This document shows positions 1-11,900 of a stretch of DNA of 64,000 nucleotides, piece by piece (the first letter of the stretch is position 1; each line of letters begins with the position of its first letter). Below the pieces are notes generated by a model. The model saw only the letters and a program-made list of their open reading frames with translations, did no database searches and was not told where the DNA came from. The stretch spans positions 21,020,599 to 21,084,598 of the forward strand of contig NC_088309.1 of NCBI RefSeq assembly GCF_910592395.1, written 5' to 3'. The stretch is from Lineus longissimus. Its lineage: Eukaryota > Nemertea > Pilidiophora > Heteronemertea > Lineidae. The position numbers and the translations under genes are program-made.

Positions 1-2640
1 TAATGTAAAAAGAAGCTTGGAATCTTGCCTTCCTCTATTACTTGATGTAAAAAGAAGCTCGTAACCTTGCCTTCAAATATAGCCTGATGTAGAAAGAAGC
101 TCGGAACCTTGCCTTTCATTACTGCTTGATGTGAAAAGAAGCTTGGAACCTTGCCTTTCACTATTGCTTAATGTAAAAAGAAGCTTGGAACCTTGCCTTT
201 AACTATGGCTTGATGTAAACAGAAGCTCGGAACCTTGCCTTTCATTACTACTTGATGTGAAAAGAAGCTTGGAACCTTGCCTTTACTATTACTTGATGTA
301 AAAAGAAGCTTGGAACCTTGCCTTTTGCTATTGCTTAATGTAAAAAGAAGCTTGGAACCTTGCTTTTCACTATTGCTTGATGTAAAAAGAAGCTTGGAAC
401 CTTGCCTTTGCTATTGCTTGATGTGAAAAGAAGCTTGGAACCTTGCCTTCACTATTGCTTGATGTAAAAAGAAGCTTGGAACCTTGCCTTTCACTCTTGC
501 TAGAGGTAAAAAGAAGCTTCAAACCTTGCCTTTCACTATTGCTTAATGTGAAAAGAAGCTTGGAACCTTGCCTTTCACTCTTGCTAGAGGTAAAAAGAAG
601 CTTCAAACCTTGCCTTTCACTATTGCTTAATGTGAAAAGAAGCTTGGAACCTTGCCTTTACTATTGCTTGATGTGAAAAGAAGCTTGGAACCTTGCCTTT
701 ACTATTGCTTGATGTAAAAAGAAGCTTGGAACCTTGCCTTTCACTCTTGCTAGAGGTAAAAAGAAGCTTGGAACCTTGCCTTTCGCTATTGCTTATTGTA
801 AAAAGAAGCTTGAAACCTCTCTCACTATTGCTTGATGTAAAAAGAAGCTTCAAACCTTGCCTTTCACTCTTGCTAGAGGTAAAAAGAAGCTTGGAACCTT
901 GCCTTTCGCTATTGCTTATTGTAAAAAGAACCTTGGAACCTCTCTCACTATTGCTTGATGTAAAAAGAAGCTTCAAACCTTGCCTTTCACTATTGCTTAA
1001 TGTAAAAAGAAGATTGGAACCTTGCCTTTACTATTGCTTGATGTGAAAAGAAGCTTCGAACCTTGCCTTTACTATTGTTTGATGTAAAAAGAAGCTTGGA
1101 ACCTTGCCTTTCACTCTTGCTAGAGGTAAAAAGAAGCTTGGAACCTTGCCTTTCACTATTGTTAGAGGTAAAAAGCTTGGAACTTTGCCTTTCGCTATTA
1201 CTTAATATAAAAAGAAGCTCGGAACCTTGCCTTTCGCTACTGCTTGATGTGAAAAGAAGCTTGGAACCTTGCCTTTACTATTGCCTGATGTAAAAAGAAG
1301 CTTGAAACCTTGTCTTTCGCTATTTCTTAATGTAAAAAGAAGCTTGGAACCTTGCCTTTACTATTGCTTGATGTAAAAAGAAGCTTGAAACCCTGATTTT
1401 GCTATTGCTTAATGTAAAAAGAAGCTTGGAACCTTGCCTTTCACTATTGCTTGATGTAAAAAGAAGCTCGGAACCTTGCCTTTCGTTACTGCTTGATGTG
1501 AAAAGAAGTTTGGAACCTTGCCTTTACTATTGCTTAATGTAAAAAGAAGCTTGGAACCTTGCCTTTCACCATTGCTTGATGTAAAAAGAAGCTCGGAACC
1601 TTGCCTTTCGCTATTGCTTAATGTAAAAAGAAGCTTGGAACCTTGCCTTTCGCTATTGCTTGATGTAAAAAGAAACTCGGAACCTTGCCTTTCACTACTA
1701 CTTGATGTGAAAAGAAGCTTAGAACCTTGCCTTTGCTATTGCTTGATGTGAAAAGAAGCTTGGAACCTTGCCTTTACTATTGCTTGATGTAAAAAGAAGC
1801 TTGGAACCTTGCCTTTCACTATTGCTAGAGGTAAAAAGAAGCTTCAAACCTTGCCTTTCACTATTGCTTAATGTAAAAAGAAGCTTGGAACCTTGCATTT
1901 CATTACTGCTTGATGTGAAAAGAAGCTTGGAACCTTGCCTTTACTATTGCTTGATGTAAAAAGAAGCTTGGAACCTTGCCTTTGCTATTGCTTGATGTGA
2001 AAAGAAGCTTGGAACCTTGCATTTCACTACTGCTTGATGTAAAAAGAAGCTTGGAACCTTGCCTTTCACTATTGCTTGTTGTGAAAAGAAGCTCGGAACC
2101 TGCCTTTCACTATTACTTGATGTAAAAAGAAGCTTGGAACCTTGCCTTTCACTATTGCTTGATGTGAAAAGAAGCCTGGAACCTTGCCTTTACTATTGCT
2201 TGATGTGAAAAGAAGCTTGGAACCTTGCCTTTCACTATTACTTGATGTGAAAAGAAGCTTGGAACCTTGCCTTTCACTATTACTTGATGTGAAAAGAAGC
2301 CTGGAACCTTGCCTTTACTATTGCTTGATGTGAAAAGAAGCCTGGAACCTTGCCTTTACTATTGCGTGATGTGAAAAGAAGCTTGGAACCTTGCCTTTCA
2401 CTATTGCTTGATTGAAAAAGAAGCTTGGAACCTTGCCTTTCACTATTGCTTGTTGTGAAAAGAAGCTGGGAACCTGCCTTTCACTATTATTTGATGTAAA
2501 AAGAAGCTCGGAACCTTGCCTTTCTCTATTGCTCAGCGTAAAAAGAAGCTTGGAACATCATCATTTGCTATTATTTTACATGAGGAAGCTAGGGAAGTAT
2601 AGACTTTTCTATTGCTTGATGTAAAAAGATTCTTTTTCTA
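1..2640. repeat. 42-bp HindIII-type satellite array (about 60 units)
   Basis: The sequence is a head-to-tail array of a 42-bp unit, with many 41-bp variants. Nearly every unit carries one HindIII site (AAGCTT). The array runs off the left edge and decays after about 2530. The 42-bp unit equals 14 codons, so open frames up to about 118 residues appear on both strands: LLLDVKRSLEPCLS on +, KLLFTSSNSERQGS on -. The 41-bp units shift the frame every few repeats, so no long frame survives. Variants alternate in blocks (for example two successive 84-bp doublets at 488-655), which indicates higher-order repetition and recent unequal exchange. It is probably non-coding satellite lying in an intron of the peptide gene that ends at 2747. 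Confidence 0.95.
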
Positions 2641-2682
2641 TTGCTGTTATCCACCAAACTGAACCCTGTCCTTTTCTTTCAG

Positions 2683-2747
2683 ATAATGATGCTTGTATCT
2701 ACGTTGGAGCCGATTGGTGGAACTGCCCTGGGCTTCCTGGTTGTTAG
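2683..2747 (+). CDS. Last exon of a secreted cysteine-bearing peptide precursor (partial gene)
   Basis: A pyrimidine-rich acceptor (CCTTTTCTTTCAG, ending 2682) is followed by 65 nt that read open to TAG when entered in phase 1. The encoded end is NDACIYVGADWWNCPGLPGC-stop. It matches the last exon of the peptide gene at 28191-30430: both enter in phase 1, both have C-I-aromatic-V-G-x2-W-x2-C with nine residues between the cysteines, and both end in Cys then TAG. The upstream exons (signal peptide and spacers) are not visible; they must lie within or left of the satellite. It is short, so the call rests on the paralogy and the good acceptor. Function is unknown; a disulfide-containing hormone-like, antimicrobial or toxin-like peptide are all possible. 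Confidence 0.6.
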
Positions 2748-5700
2748 TTAATATCGGAGAAGATCGTGCTCGGAGCACACGATCAATATTTCAGCCAATT
2801 TTCTGAACATGCTATTTCAGGGCTCCCAAGCGGGCAATATTGTTCAAGCGATGTTTAGAAAATATGAAATATGTGATAAAGTGTGGAGGGCATTCTGTAA
2901 TTAAATCTGGATTCGATGGGAGCTTACTTTGTTGCAAAGGTGGCCCTCCCTGATGGAAACAATCATGGGGTGCTCCCGCGACTATTTTCGAGGGCTGTTC
3001 TCGACGCCTTCCTTTCGAGGTTAGATATAGGAGTATATCAATGTATATAGAATAACGGGCTACACTCGGAACCAAATTTCCTCACTGTTATGATCAATAG
3101 AGGCTAATGTAATAAATACTTATAATCGAACGTATGTGTTGATTACTACTCTTTGATGAAACCACAGAACAATTTATGAATTAAAGAAGAGATTTTCGTT
3201 GAATTGTCTCAAAGTATTGATGGGTACAACGGTACTATATATAAGCAGCTTCATTGCCACATCGGTGAAAACCATTGGCCGGAATATTCGAAGTATGATT
3301 TCTTGAGGGTAAATTTGAGATACATTATAATTTTCGGGTACCAAGTTACATTGACCCCAACCTCCTGCTGAGGACCGAAATGAGATTCAATAATAAGTCC
3401 ACTTAAGTCCAATTCATAAAGTAGAACTGACCAAATATCTGATATCTCATTGATTTGTGGGGTTCAGAGCTAAATTAGGTGCCATTTGTCGTAGTGATAT
3501 TATAGCTCAGAGCGTTTGAATAGCCATATAAGTGCAGATAAGCTGCACATCTAAAAAATAACATTTTGTCCTTATTGACTCAGTTGAATCTTATATAGTT
3601 ATATCGGTAAACAAAATGTATCCAATTTTGTGAAGAGAACTCATCAAAATCCAGGCACCTAAATCAAGCTCAGAGAAATGCCACGTGGCAACCTTATATG
3701 GAATCGAAAATGTTGATGGTGATTGTACCTCGTGCCTTGGCACAGACAGTATGCATCTATATATTATTCGAGGCTCATGAATATTACTTTCGCCACAACG
3801 CCTACCTGAGGTTGCCTTAACTCAGTAGTCACGTGGCCTACCTATGGCTAGAAGCTTTCGATAGTTGCTCGACACTGCAAAGTTCTAAGTGCATCGGTAC
3901 GAGGATACTTCATGTACGAATGATATACGGAGAGGGTAAGCATTCAATCGATTCGAGAAAGATATCTGGCGTGAGCTCACCATCAATTCACCTGCAACTA
4001 TACCGAATCATGAGCTGCAAACCAAATCATTCGATTCCTTACCCATTCGTTGCTTATCGCTCATTTTCCACAGCAGCACAGACGCAGGTGGTGCAGTTTG
4101 ATGACATCTACAAAAACCGGAAGAACTCCAATGCATGCACTGACCATTGACAATTTTGTATAAAAGTCCTTTTGGTATTAACTGGTATCGATTACTGGAA
4201 GAAACCAATGAATAATGGATTTTCAGGGTTCCAAGTCTGAAAACCTTTAAGTTTGCCAGACTATTACAGAACATTTCATAGGTTGCTTGGTTGATGTTTG
4301 GTTTTTAGTAAAATGAAAACCCAAAATGGGTTTTGAGATGCTGAAAAAACTTCGCTGAAAAACCTACGGCGTGCATATTTGTGTCGGCCGAAAAATCATT
4401 ATTTATTTCTAAGAGTGTACATGTAGTTGTCTCATGGATCCTTTGAAATATGGAGAACCCCTAAAAACTGACTGGAACCGTTAATCTACGTGATATGTAA
4501 AGGTACATTACGATAAAAGTGTCCAAATATCGGCGTTCACTGTTTTCGGCGAGAGGTGGTACCTTCAGCTAGTGAAAATTGCGTTGGTTGGCTTATATCT
4601 TCTTATTCATCCCCTTCCAAGCATCGTGAGTGCAAACAACCAGGAAAATGACGCATTGGTTAATAATAGCCTTTGTTTTTTCCATGGTTTCCTTTGCTTG
4701 AGCCTAGCCCGAGTCTTACCATTTACCCGTAGATATGGCAGGCTAATATATTCGCACTGATAAAGACGGAGAAACTATGTTGGTAGAAAGTGCACCTGTC
4801 TATAACGGCGTCAATCTACATGTATCCTGGAAATGTTTAGATCATGCAGTCATGTGCGCGGCTATCACATGACTAAACTCTGGAAGTAAAGGCGCAGTTT
4901 AAAATTCGTAGAACCGAAGGAAGCAACTCATTCGATTTAAGTTATATCTGCTGGCTAAAGGATTCGGAGAGGATTTTATTGCACTTCAAAAGGTTCGGAG
5001 AAACTGGTCTTATCCTCTAAAACGGCCGACGGAAAGACCGTTGATACGCATATAATAACTTTTGTACCGAATTCAACAGGACCATTGTGACACGTGGAAG
5101 GTTTTTGACACAAAAATGCGATACGAACAACAGCCAGCAGGAAGAAGGTATTTCTATTGATTTGGACGAGGGAACGAAACAAACGGATTGTTATTGCCGT
5201 GAAAATTCTTCCCCGTTGTTAATTCGTCTGGGAATATCAACAGTAAAGGTAAGACTGGTACAAAGTAACAGACTGTTGCTTGCTTTTCTGAGAGGGTTGC
5301 CGCATTTCCGGGGCGGAAATAGGGAGGAAGTCGCCAGGAAGATCGCGGTGCATCTTCTGAGATATTGCGCTTCAAACTTTTTCGCGCATACATTGCTATA
5401 CGGACAGTAGGAACACTCCAATGGCCAATGTTTTTGTTATTTAGGCTTGACCGGTGCACATAATATTGCCGCCGGTGTATAGCAGATACGAAAAAACGTG
5501 CTCGAGAGGCATTGACAAGGATGTGCTTCATGGACCTTCTTCCGCCATGTACTGCACTGTGCGATTGCACAGTGAGGTCTATCTTTAGACGTAGCCTTCA
5601 CCTTTAGAGTACCATGCAGGCTTGTGGCACTAAGCCTTCACCTCGCATTCAACTTCGAGGCTGCCAAGAATAGCATCGTTACTTCGCGATCCCGCTTTCA

Positions 5701-6021
5701 TAGCTTCTCGAAGTAAAAGGTATACACGTCTTGCCAAAGTACATGCCTGCTTCTTTGCTTTGAACCAATGTTTTACCTAGTGGCAAGGTGGAAATTAAAA
5801 GCAGCCTACATGTATATTCATTGAACTGGAGTCCTCCGTGGTTGGCCGACATCTAATTTATCTGTTCTGTCAGTTACAAAAAAGAAAAAGGTTGTTTTTA
5901 TTATAAATCTATCGATTTCTTTTAATATAAGTCGACCTAGTTAGGTAGCATTGCTGTTCGAAAATCAACACTACTCTTGAAATATTCAAGGAATTTCAAA
6001 GGGGTGGATGTGGCCCAGATC
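2748..6021. other. Intergenic region, no supported gene
   Basis: It holds several ORFs of 60-140 codons on both strands, but none has recognisable domains or convincing splice context. Visible structure is a hairpin at 2766-2788 (GTGCT/AGCAC core), a MITE end at about 4300-4417, and an 8-bp-arm hairpin CACTGTGC-GATT-GCACAGTG near 5552-5571. Confidence 0.6.
4300..4417. mobile_element. MITE copy A (right part), AGAAATAAAGG family
   Basis: This stretch shares the inner motif GTGCATATTTGTGTyGGCC and the right end TTTATTTCTaAgAGTG with the copies at 13692 and 16895. The left terminus is not clear, so the copy is probably truncated or degraded. Confidence 0.6.
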
Positions 6022-6027
6022 TTTATT
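6022..6027 (-). terminator. Poly(A) signal AATAAA of the minus-strand GPCR
   Basis: TTTATT on the plus strand reads AATAAA on the minus strand, about 77 nt after the GPCR stop codon. Confidence 0.6.
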
Positions 6028-6103
6028 TCGTGCCTTACTTAATACACCAGACACATCACGACGTCGTTTATACCGGCCTCAAACTAATCTAACTCTTATA
6101 TTG

Positions 6104-8112
6104 CTATAATTTATCGTTCAAAGCGCATTTGAGTAGAGAACCAATCACTTCCTTCGTATCTTGTCGGTATCGTCGTCCTCCACCAATACAATAAAGAAAG
6201 AAATTCGTTGCGTAATTACACATCCAAACGACTGCGACAAGAAAGATGCCAATGCCTGATCTCAGGCGCCAATATTCCTGAGTGATGTCGTAAACGGCGG
6301 CAACTTGCGGTATCGTCATGATTGGGTGATACAACCTGTAGGGAAGGGTGGTGGCTATGTACGCCGCGCTTACAAACAGCAACATGGCAGTAAGATTGTG
6401 TGACTTTGCTGTCCCTTTCTGGTCGATGGCAGTGCCAAGCTTGAACCGTTCCCGGGATGCTTTCTTGAGGGTAGCGATAATTATGCTATTGCTTCCTAAT
6501 ATGACCAGGAAAGGCAGCACCGTGCCCGTTATGATGCTGTAGAAAGAAGAAGCATTCTCGAGAGCAACTGGAACGTCGTAAACCAACATACGTAGACCTT
6601 GAAAAAACAATTTGAAGGAAAGTTGGCGATTTGTCAGTCTGATACTTGTAGGATCAGTTGTTGGGTGGAGAGATGGAAGTATCTTTACTTATCCTCACTC
6701 CAACAAACGGCCTCGAGCAAAAATCAGGGCAATGGATTCCTCCCTTCCGGGTGCGTGTTTCTCGCCACGTGTCACCAGTCAGGCAGAGTCCCCGAACTAA
6801 GGGTGTTGTGGATGGACAAATCGGGCAGCTTCGCCCTACGCAGATGCGACTACAAATGTATCACCTAATCTGGTATACTAGTATACATATACACTGACCG
6901 CACTCCCGCTATTACACGTCCATGTACAAGCCGTGTCGGTACAGCTCGATCTAGGTATCTCTGCGAAACTCCCCGATCTACTGAAATTGTAGCTACGCTG
7001 TGCCATCTCCTCGTCGAATCGAGGAGTTTTGAGGGGTTGCCGCCCAAATAAGCGACAACTCACCGTTCTGAATTCTTACCTGACGTGTCACGACCTCGTG
7101 CGTGATACGCGGCTTTAGTAACAGATGGGTCTTTATGAGCAGCAAGTGAAAAAAACAATGCTTACCTGACTGCAGATCTTCTACGTATTGGTAAACAAAG
7201 AATAAATGCACATTAATGACTAATATCGGAATTGTTAGGTTGATAACTACAACCCTTGCTCTAGTTGTGGTGCAGAGTCTGACAGCAGCCATGGGAAACC
7301 TGACTGCTATTACCCTGTCAATGGACATAGCGGCTAGGTACAGCCCAGATATCGTACCACTCGTGTAGATGACAAAGATATGAAATCTGTAAAGAGGTTA
7401 TTAATGGTGTTGTTAGTTTCATAAGAGGCAGGTCTGAGAACATGTATACCCAAAATGGATTCAATCAGACCACAAAATGGCCAACCATCAAATGCGAGCG
7501 CGCCCGGACGAGTCGTAAACAGTGTCAATAAAGTTTTGATGATCTCAGAGATCTTGATCGCAAAAATGTGAATAGACCAAGATACGTTGTATCAATTAGC
7601 GACAACTTACGTGGGTACCAACCCTCTGGCCCACTTGTTAAAAGAGGCGTCCAGATGTCCTGGGTAGGACATGCAGTGAATAATCCAGGGAGCTGAAGAA
7701 CACTTACGTGGGTACCAACCCTCTGGCCCACTTGTTAAAAGAGGCGTCCAGATGTCCTGGGTAGGACATGCAGTGAATAATTCAGGGAGCTGAAGAACAC
7801 TTACGTGAGTATCATCCCTCTGGCCCACTTGTTAAAAGAGGCATCCAGATGCCCTGGGTAGTACAGCGAATAGAACCAGAGCACCTCAAGCAGGAACACC
7901 GTGTCAGCCACAGCCATTGCTGTCATGAAGACACAGGGAGACAGTTTACGGTTGTGCTGCCTGTTGGCCACAAGGATGGCCAAGATGTTCCCAGGAATAC
8001 CCATGGTGACTGGGATACTCCATATGTACTTTGATAGGACGAGGAAGACTGCTCGGAGCAGTGTCATGTCCACTTGGCCGTCGACTGGGAGGGATGTTAC
8101 GTTTCTATCCAT
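6104..8112 (-). CDS. Class A (rhodopsin-like) G-protein-coupled receptor, three exons
   Basis: Exons on the minus strand are 8112-7805, 7386-7166 and 6597-6104. Splice phases agree (phase 2, then phase 1) and give 340 aa. Exon 1 carries a short N-terminus, TM1 (GIPGNILAILVAN) and TM2 (AVADTVFLLEVLW). Exon 2 carries TM3, ending MSIDRVIAVRFP (a DRY-type motif), and TM4. Exon 3 carries TM5, TM6 (TTLPYRLYHP) and TM7, ending NYATNFFLYCIGG in place of NPxxY. The TM3 block resembles peptide and chemosensory-like receptors expanded in marine invertebrates; the ligand is unknown. A poly(A) signal lies at 6022-6027. Intron 1 holds two extra copies of the exon-1 end (see 7606-7799). The receptor should sit in the plasma membrane. 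The protein class is secure; the subfamily is not. Confidence 0.85.
7606..7896 (-). repeat. 97-bp tandem triplication covering the 3' end of GPCR exon 1
   Basis: The start of the unit recurs at 7606, 7703 and 7800, exactly 97 bp apart. The copy at 7800 includes the real end of exon 1 and its donor (GTAAG, 7804-7800). The other two lie in intron 1 and are nearly identical to each other. Each keeps the GPHLDASFNKWARG-like coding stretch, a GTAAG donor and an upstream TTCTTCAG acceptor-like site. Since 97 is not a multiple of 3 and reading through the native donor gives an immediate TAA, only the native donor yields a full receptor. Confidence 0.85.
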
Positions 8113-8947
8113 TGCTGGTCAGCCTGACACTGTGCTGAATAACACAACTTCACCAAACATGCTCCATATCCACGAAGTCAGTGGTCCACTCTCCGCCAAG
8201 ACGATCTTCACTTAAGTTCAATATCCATCGTTCGAAAGCTTCCTGCAATGAATGATGAGCGAGCAAAATATTATGCAGAATGGCTTTATCTTTTGACCAA
8301 ATTAGAGTTAGCATATATATATATTCCAGAAAGTATTATTGGCCATGTTGTTGTAGATGAGCTTGTCCAAAATATTAACATGAAACGTCAATATTACTTA
8401 TTTTTAGTTTGGCCAACATTGCGTATACATGTACTTGTGTTCCTGTAAAATTCAACTGACCTTGAAACTCTAAAATTCGATAAATGTGATCCACTCTGGC
8501 AAAAGAGGAGGATTTCGTATATAGGGTATGGTAGGAAGAAGAGGAAGAGAAGAATTCTATCTGAGAAAAAATGAGTGTTTGACTTTCCTGTGTACTTTCA
8601 ACGATGTCTCGATGTACTTACAGATTACTAAGCCATGTAACAACGAATACATTGCTCCTTCCAATGCTTTTTCTGTTAAGTAACCGACAAGGTTTTCTCA
8701 ACTTTAAGACTTGAGAGAGGGATGTAGCCAAAGCCCCATATCATGCATGCACCGTTTTAAAGACAAATTTGTACGGCCGGAAGAACCATTTGACCCAACA
8801 AGTTTCTTTTGCCTGAGAAGGTCACAAAAGATGTGCAAGCACGTTAAATAAGGTATAGATCAGTCTGTATCTGTCTATATGTGTATACGTTGTCTTTATC
8901 TTCAGATCCATCTTCGAATATACAGGGTGAAACAGGAATGAAACAAA
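8113..8947. other. Divergent intergenic region between the GPCR and the LRR gene
   Basis: About 835 bp separate the start of the minus-strand GPCR and the plus-strand LRR gene. A possible 5'UTR acceptor (TTTATCTTCAG) lies just upstream of the LRR start codon, near 8900-8906. No other gene is evident; promoters for both genes presumably lie here. Confidence 0.5.
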
Positions 8948-11900
8948 ATGGCGCTGACGAACGTTATGGAAGACACTGACTACGACAGGAAGAACTTCAA
9001 TGTAGATTACACCGCCTTTCGTCACCCAACATGGATGACAGATGCGCATACAGAATACCATTTGTACAGGGACATCGTTGGCAATCTCCACACCCATAAA
9101 ACCAGCAAAGGAGACGAACTCCGGTCCCCAAGGTAAATCCATGAATGATCTGGTGCCATACTAGAGTACAAGTTGCCCTCATAAGAGATTACAACTCCCA
9201 TAGGATTTAACAGAGCTGACGGATCTAGATACGTGCTGAGTGACGTGTTTTTTCCGCATGACTTGGTTAGCTCCTGGCGATGCTGTTATTTGCTAAGGGT
9301 CAGCTAAACTCGGCACAACTTTCACTGGCAATATTTTTTCCTTTCAAGAACACCATAACTCATCAAAATGCCACAGAGTGGTCAAATTATAACTGATGGG
9401 ACATTCTCGCAATATATATATCGGCATGTCTTTCAACAATATGCTAACCATTCTGGTTTCTTTTGGTATGTTCTGCTGCTTTTAAATTTAAAAATGGACC
9501 AAGGTTTGGAATACCTAACGCCTTTGTAACGCCGAATAGCATGCAGATGTGCCTGGCTTCACATTTGCCGCAGCTTGTCTTGCAGCGAAAATGACAATTT
9601 TAGATTTTATAGCAGTCAGACAGTATACGCATACTTGTATATGATCTTTTCCAGAAAACTTTCCGCATTATGCATTTACCGCCTGGTGGCAGACCACAAA
9701 GCCATCAAGGAGATAAGTTCTCGGGTGGTACCGAGTGATCTATACCCTCTCATGCTCTCGGAGGCCATCTTACAACGAGAACTCCCTTCAGTAGAAACAC
9801 TAGTCTCCACGTGGCCGTCGGCCATGTTAAATGTGTATGACGTCATTCCGTTAGAGGATTACATCGGATCAAGCTACTTGACTTTGCCGATTGAAGGTCA
9901 CTCAAATATGTGTCTACTGGACAGCTTTATTCTCGGACTACTTCAGCGAAAATCTTCGTCCAATTTAAAATTCGTTGATTTTACGAGATTTGACAAAGGT
10001 ATGTCAGATTCGTTTTTAGTCGTGTCATCCTGTAACTGATGTAATACAGTGAGCAAGTCAAAAGAAATTAGAAGAAGAAAGACACATTTCCCCAGCTTCA
10101 AATTGCCAAAAATAAAAATGCAATGAATTCTTCATTGTAAAAAATCTTCTTCCAACTGAATAAAATTGGTGTCACTATATCGCATTTGAGGTCATTTAGC
10201 TAGAGCCTGGACGACTGATATTCCATCCCGCAGCATCAATTCAGAGTGAGTTTGCCTTAAGTCTTGTTACAACTCAGGTTTCTTCCTTTCCTTTATTTCT
10301 CCAGATCGGAAATTATGCCGTGAATTATGCCGCCTTCCTCTACTTTGGATGAAACCGGAAGCACGGCAAGTCGAAGACATTCACGACTATATTCGGCTAA
10401 CTATTGGTAAGTTACGTATGCCTTGCTCTACGGGGTAAATATACAATTCATGTATCATGTTGATCGAAAAATCTTTGAGCACAAAACCCCCTTATCCTCA
10501 GGACTGCAGAGCTAACGACCTTTACTACCTTTACTATACATCACGTTATTTATCATCCTCTGTCTTCTTTCATCTACTGTAAAATTACTTAAACATTTCG
10601 TCTGCTCGTCTGGATTGCTGTTGAACGCAATCTAAATTTGATATGAACGCAATCTGTTGTGAAAGAAGCAACCAAAACACTTTTTATGGCAAGACTGGTT
10701 TCTATATGTAAACATGAGCACCTTCATCATAGCTTGGAATAAGAAGTTACCTTTCAAGAAGTCCATTGCCTACCTCAAGCAGCTCCTGCTTCATCGATCT
10801 GCCAGAGGCGACCTGTTGATCACGAGCTGGCATATTTCGATAAATATTCAGGTTTTCAGGATGCGGATTTGGCTGCCTGTTATCGTTGAGTAAATACATG
10901 AAGATTTCTGTTTAAAAAAATCAATGGGTCATCTGCTTAAAATGTGATTTTCTGAACCTAAGATGTTGCGTGGTCGTATTTATCAGGTCGGCTGCAAGTA
11001 GCAATGCGAATATAGGAGAAAAAAAACGAAAATGAATAAAATGTGGAATGGGGGAGGTCAGATTCCTCACTGCCGATGGGATATTGTGATATCACACACT
11101 CCTACTGAGGTCACATGGTCCCCAGCTGTCCATGGAAACAATGAAACACGGGAAACAACCAACATCACTCTCGTCTCGCGTGATCCATACCAAGCGAGAA
11201 ACGTTACGTCGTTTGCTGGCTCTGTTGAGCTGATTGAACCAACATGTTAAACTGACCGGGGGCCATGCGGGGGCCACGATCCTTATGAGGCCTCTGTGGA
11301 TTCCTTATCCTTCTTTTACCATCAGGAAGAAAATGTACTACTATACCATCGTATACATTGTAGCAACCACTTTACTTTTGCATATTCGAGATGTGATATT
11401 TATCGGGCGAAAATAAAATGACTGAGTATAGGATTCACTCGTGTCAGCTGAGTTTGTTTACATTTGTGTTCTATTTCCTGGAAACCCCTGTTTCTCTGCC
11501 AAAGAACCAGCATCTTTGAACGTAGATGAGGCATGCATGGTGTTGTTCCACCGTCTTCCAAGGTAGACGCTGGCACCAGTGGTTTTCAATATACTCCGCC
11601 TCTCGATATTTCAAACGTATATGACGTAGGAGTATCAAAAACCTGAATCTCAGGATGAGTTAGACGATGAACAGGGAAGTATAGGCGTAGAGCAGTAGTA
11701 GATACCGAGCGGGCACGTTTTTACAGAAAACATGATACAAAGCTGCTCCTATGCCCGGTCTGGTAACTCTAAGGTCTGGTACAGACACAGGTCATCATTA
11801 ATATTGCTTCCTCTCTTCTCTCAGATATTTCGAAAGACAAAGTGCAGCGGTATCTGAATAGGATCTCTGTCATATACTCGGACTTGGACCCGGATATGGT

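Noticed and set aside
370-2624. Open frames of 60-118 codons on both strands with repeated LLLDVKRS or KLLFTSS motifs
   Set aside because: They are produced by the 42-bp satellite being a multiple of three; frame shifts every few units and no start or domain support.
4976-5570. Overlapping ORFs on both strands, one with a hydrophobic start
   Set aside because: No domain, no matching splice partner, and open frames on both strands at once.
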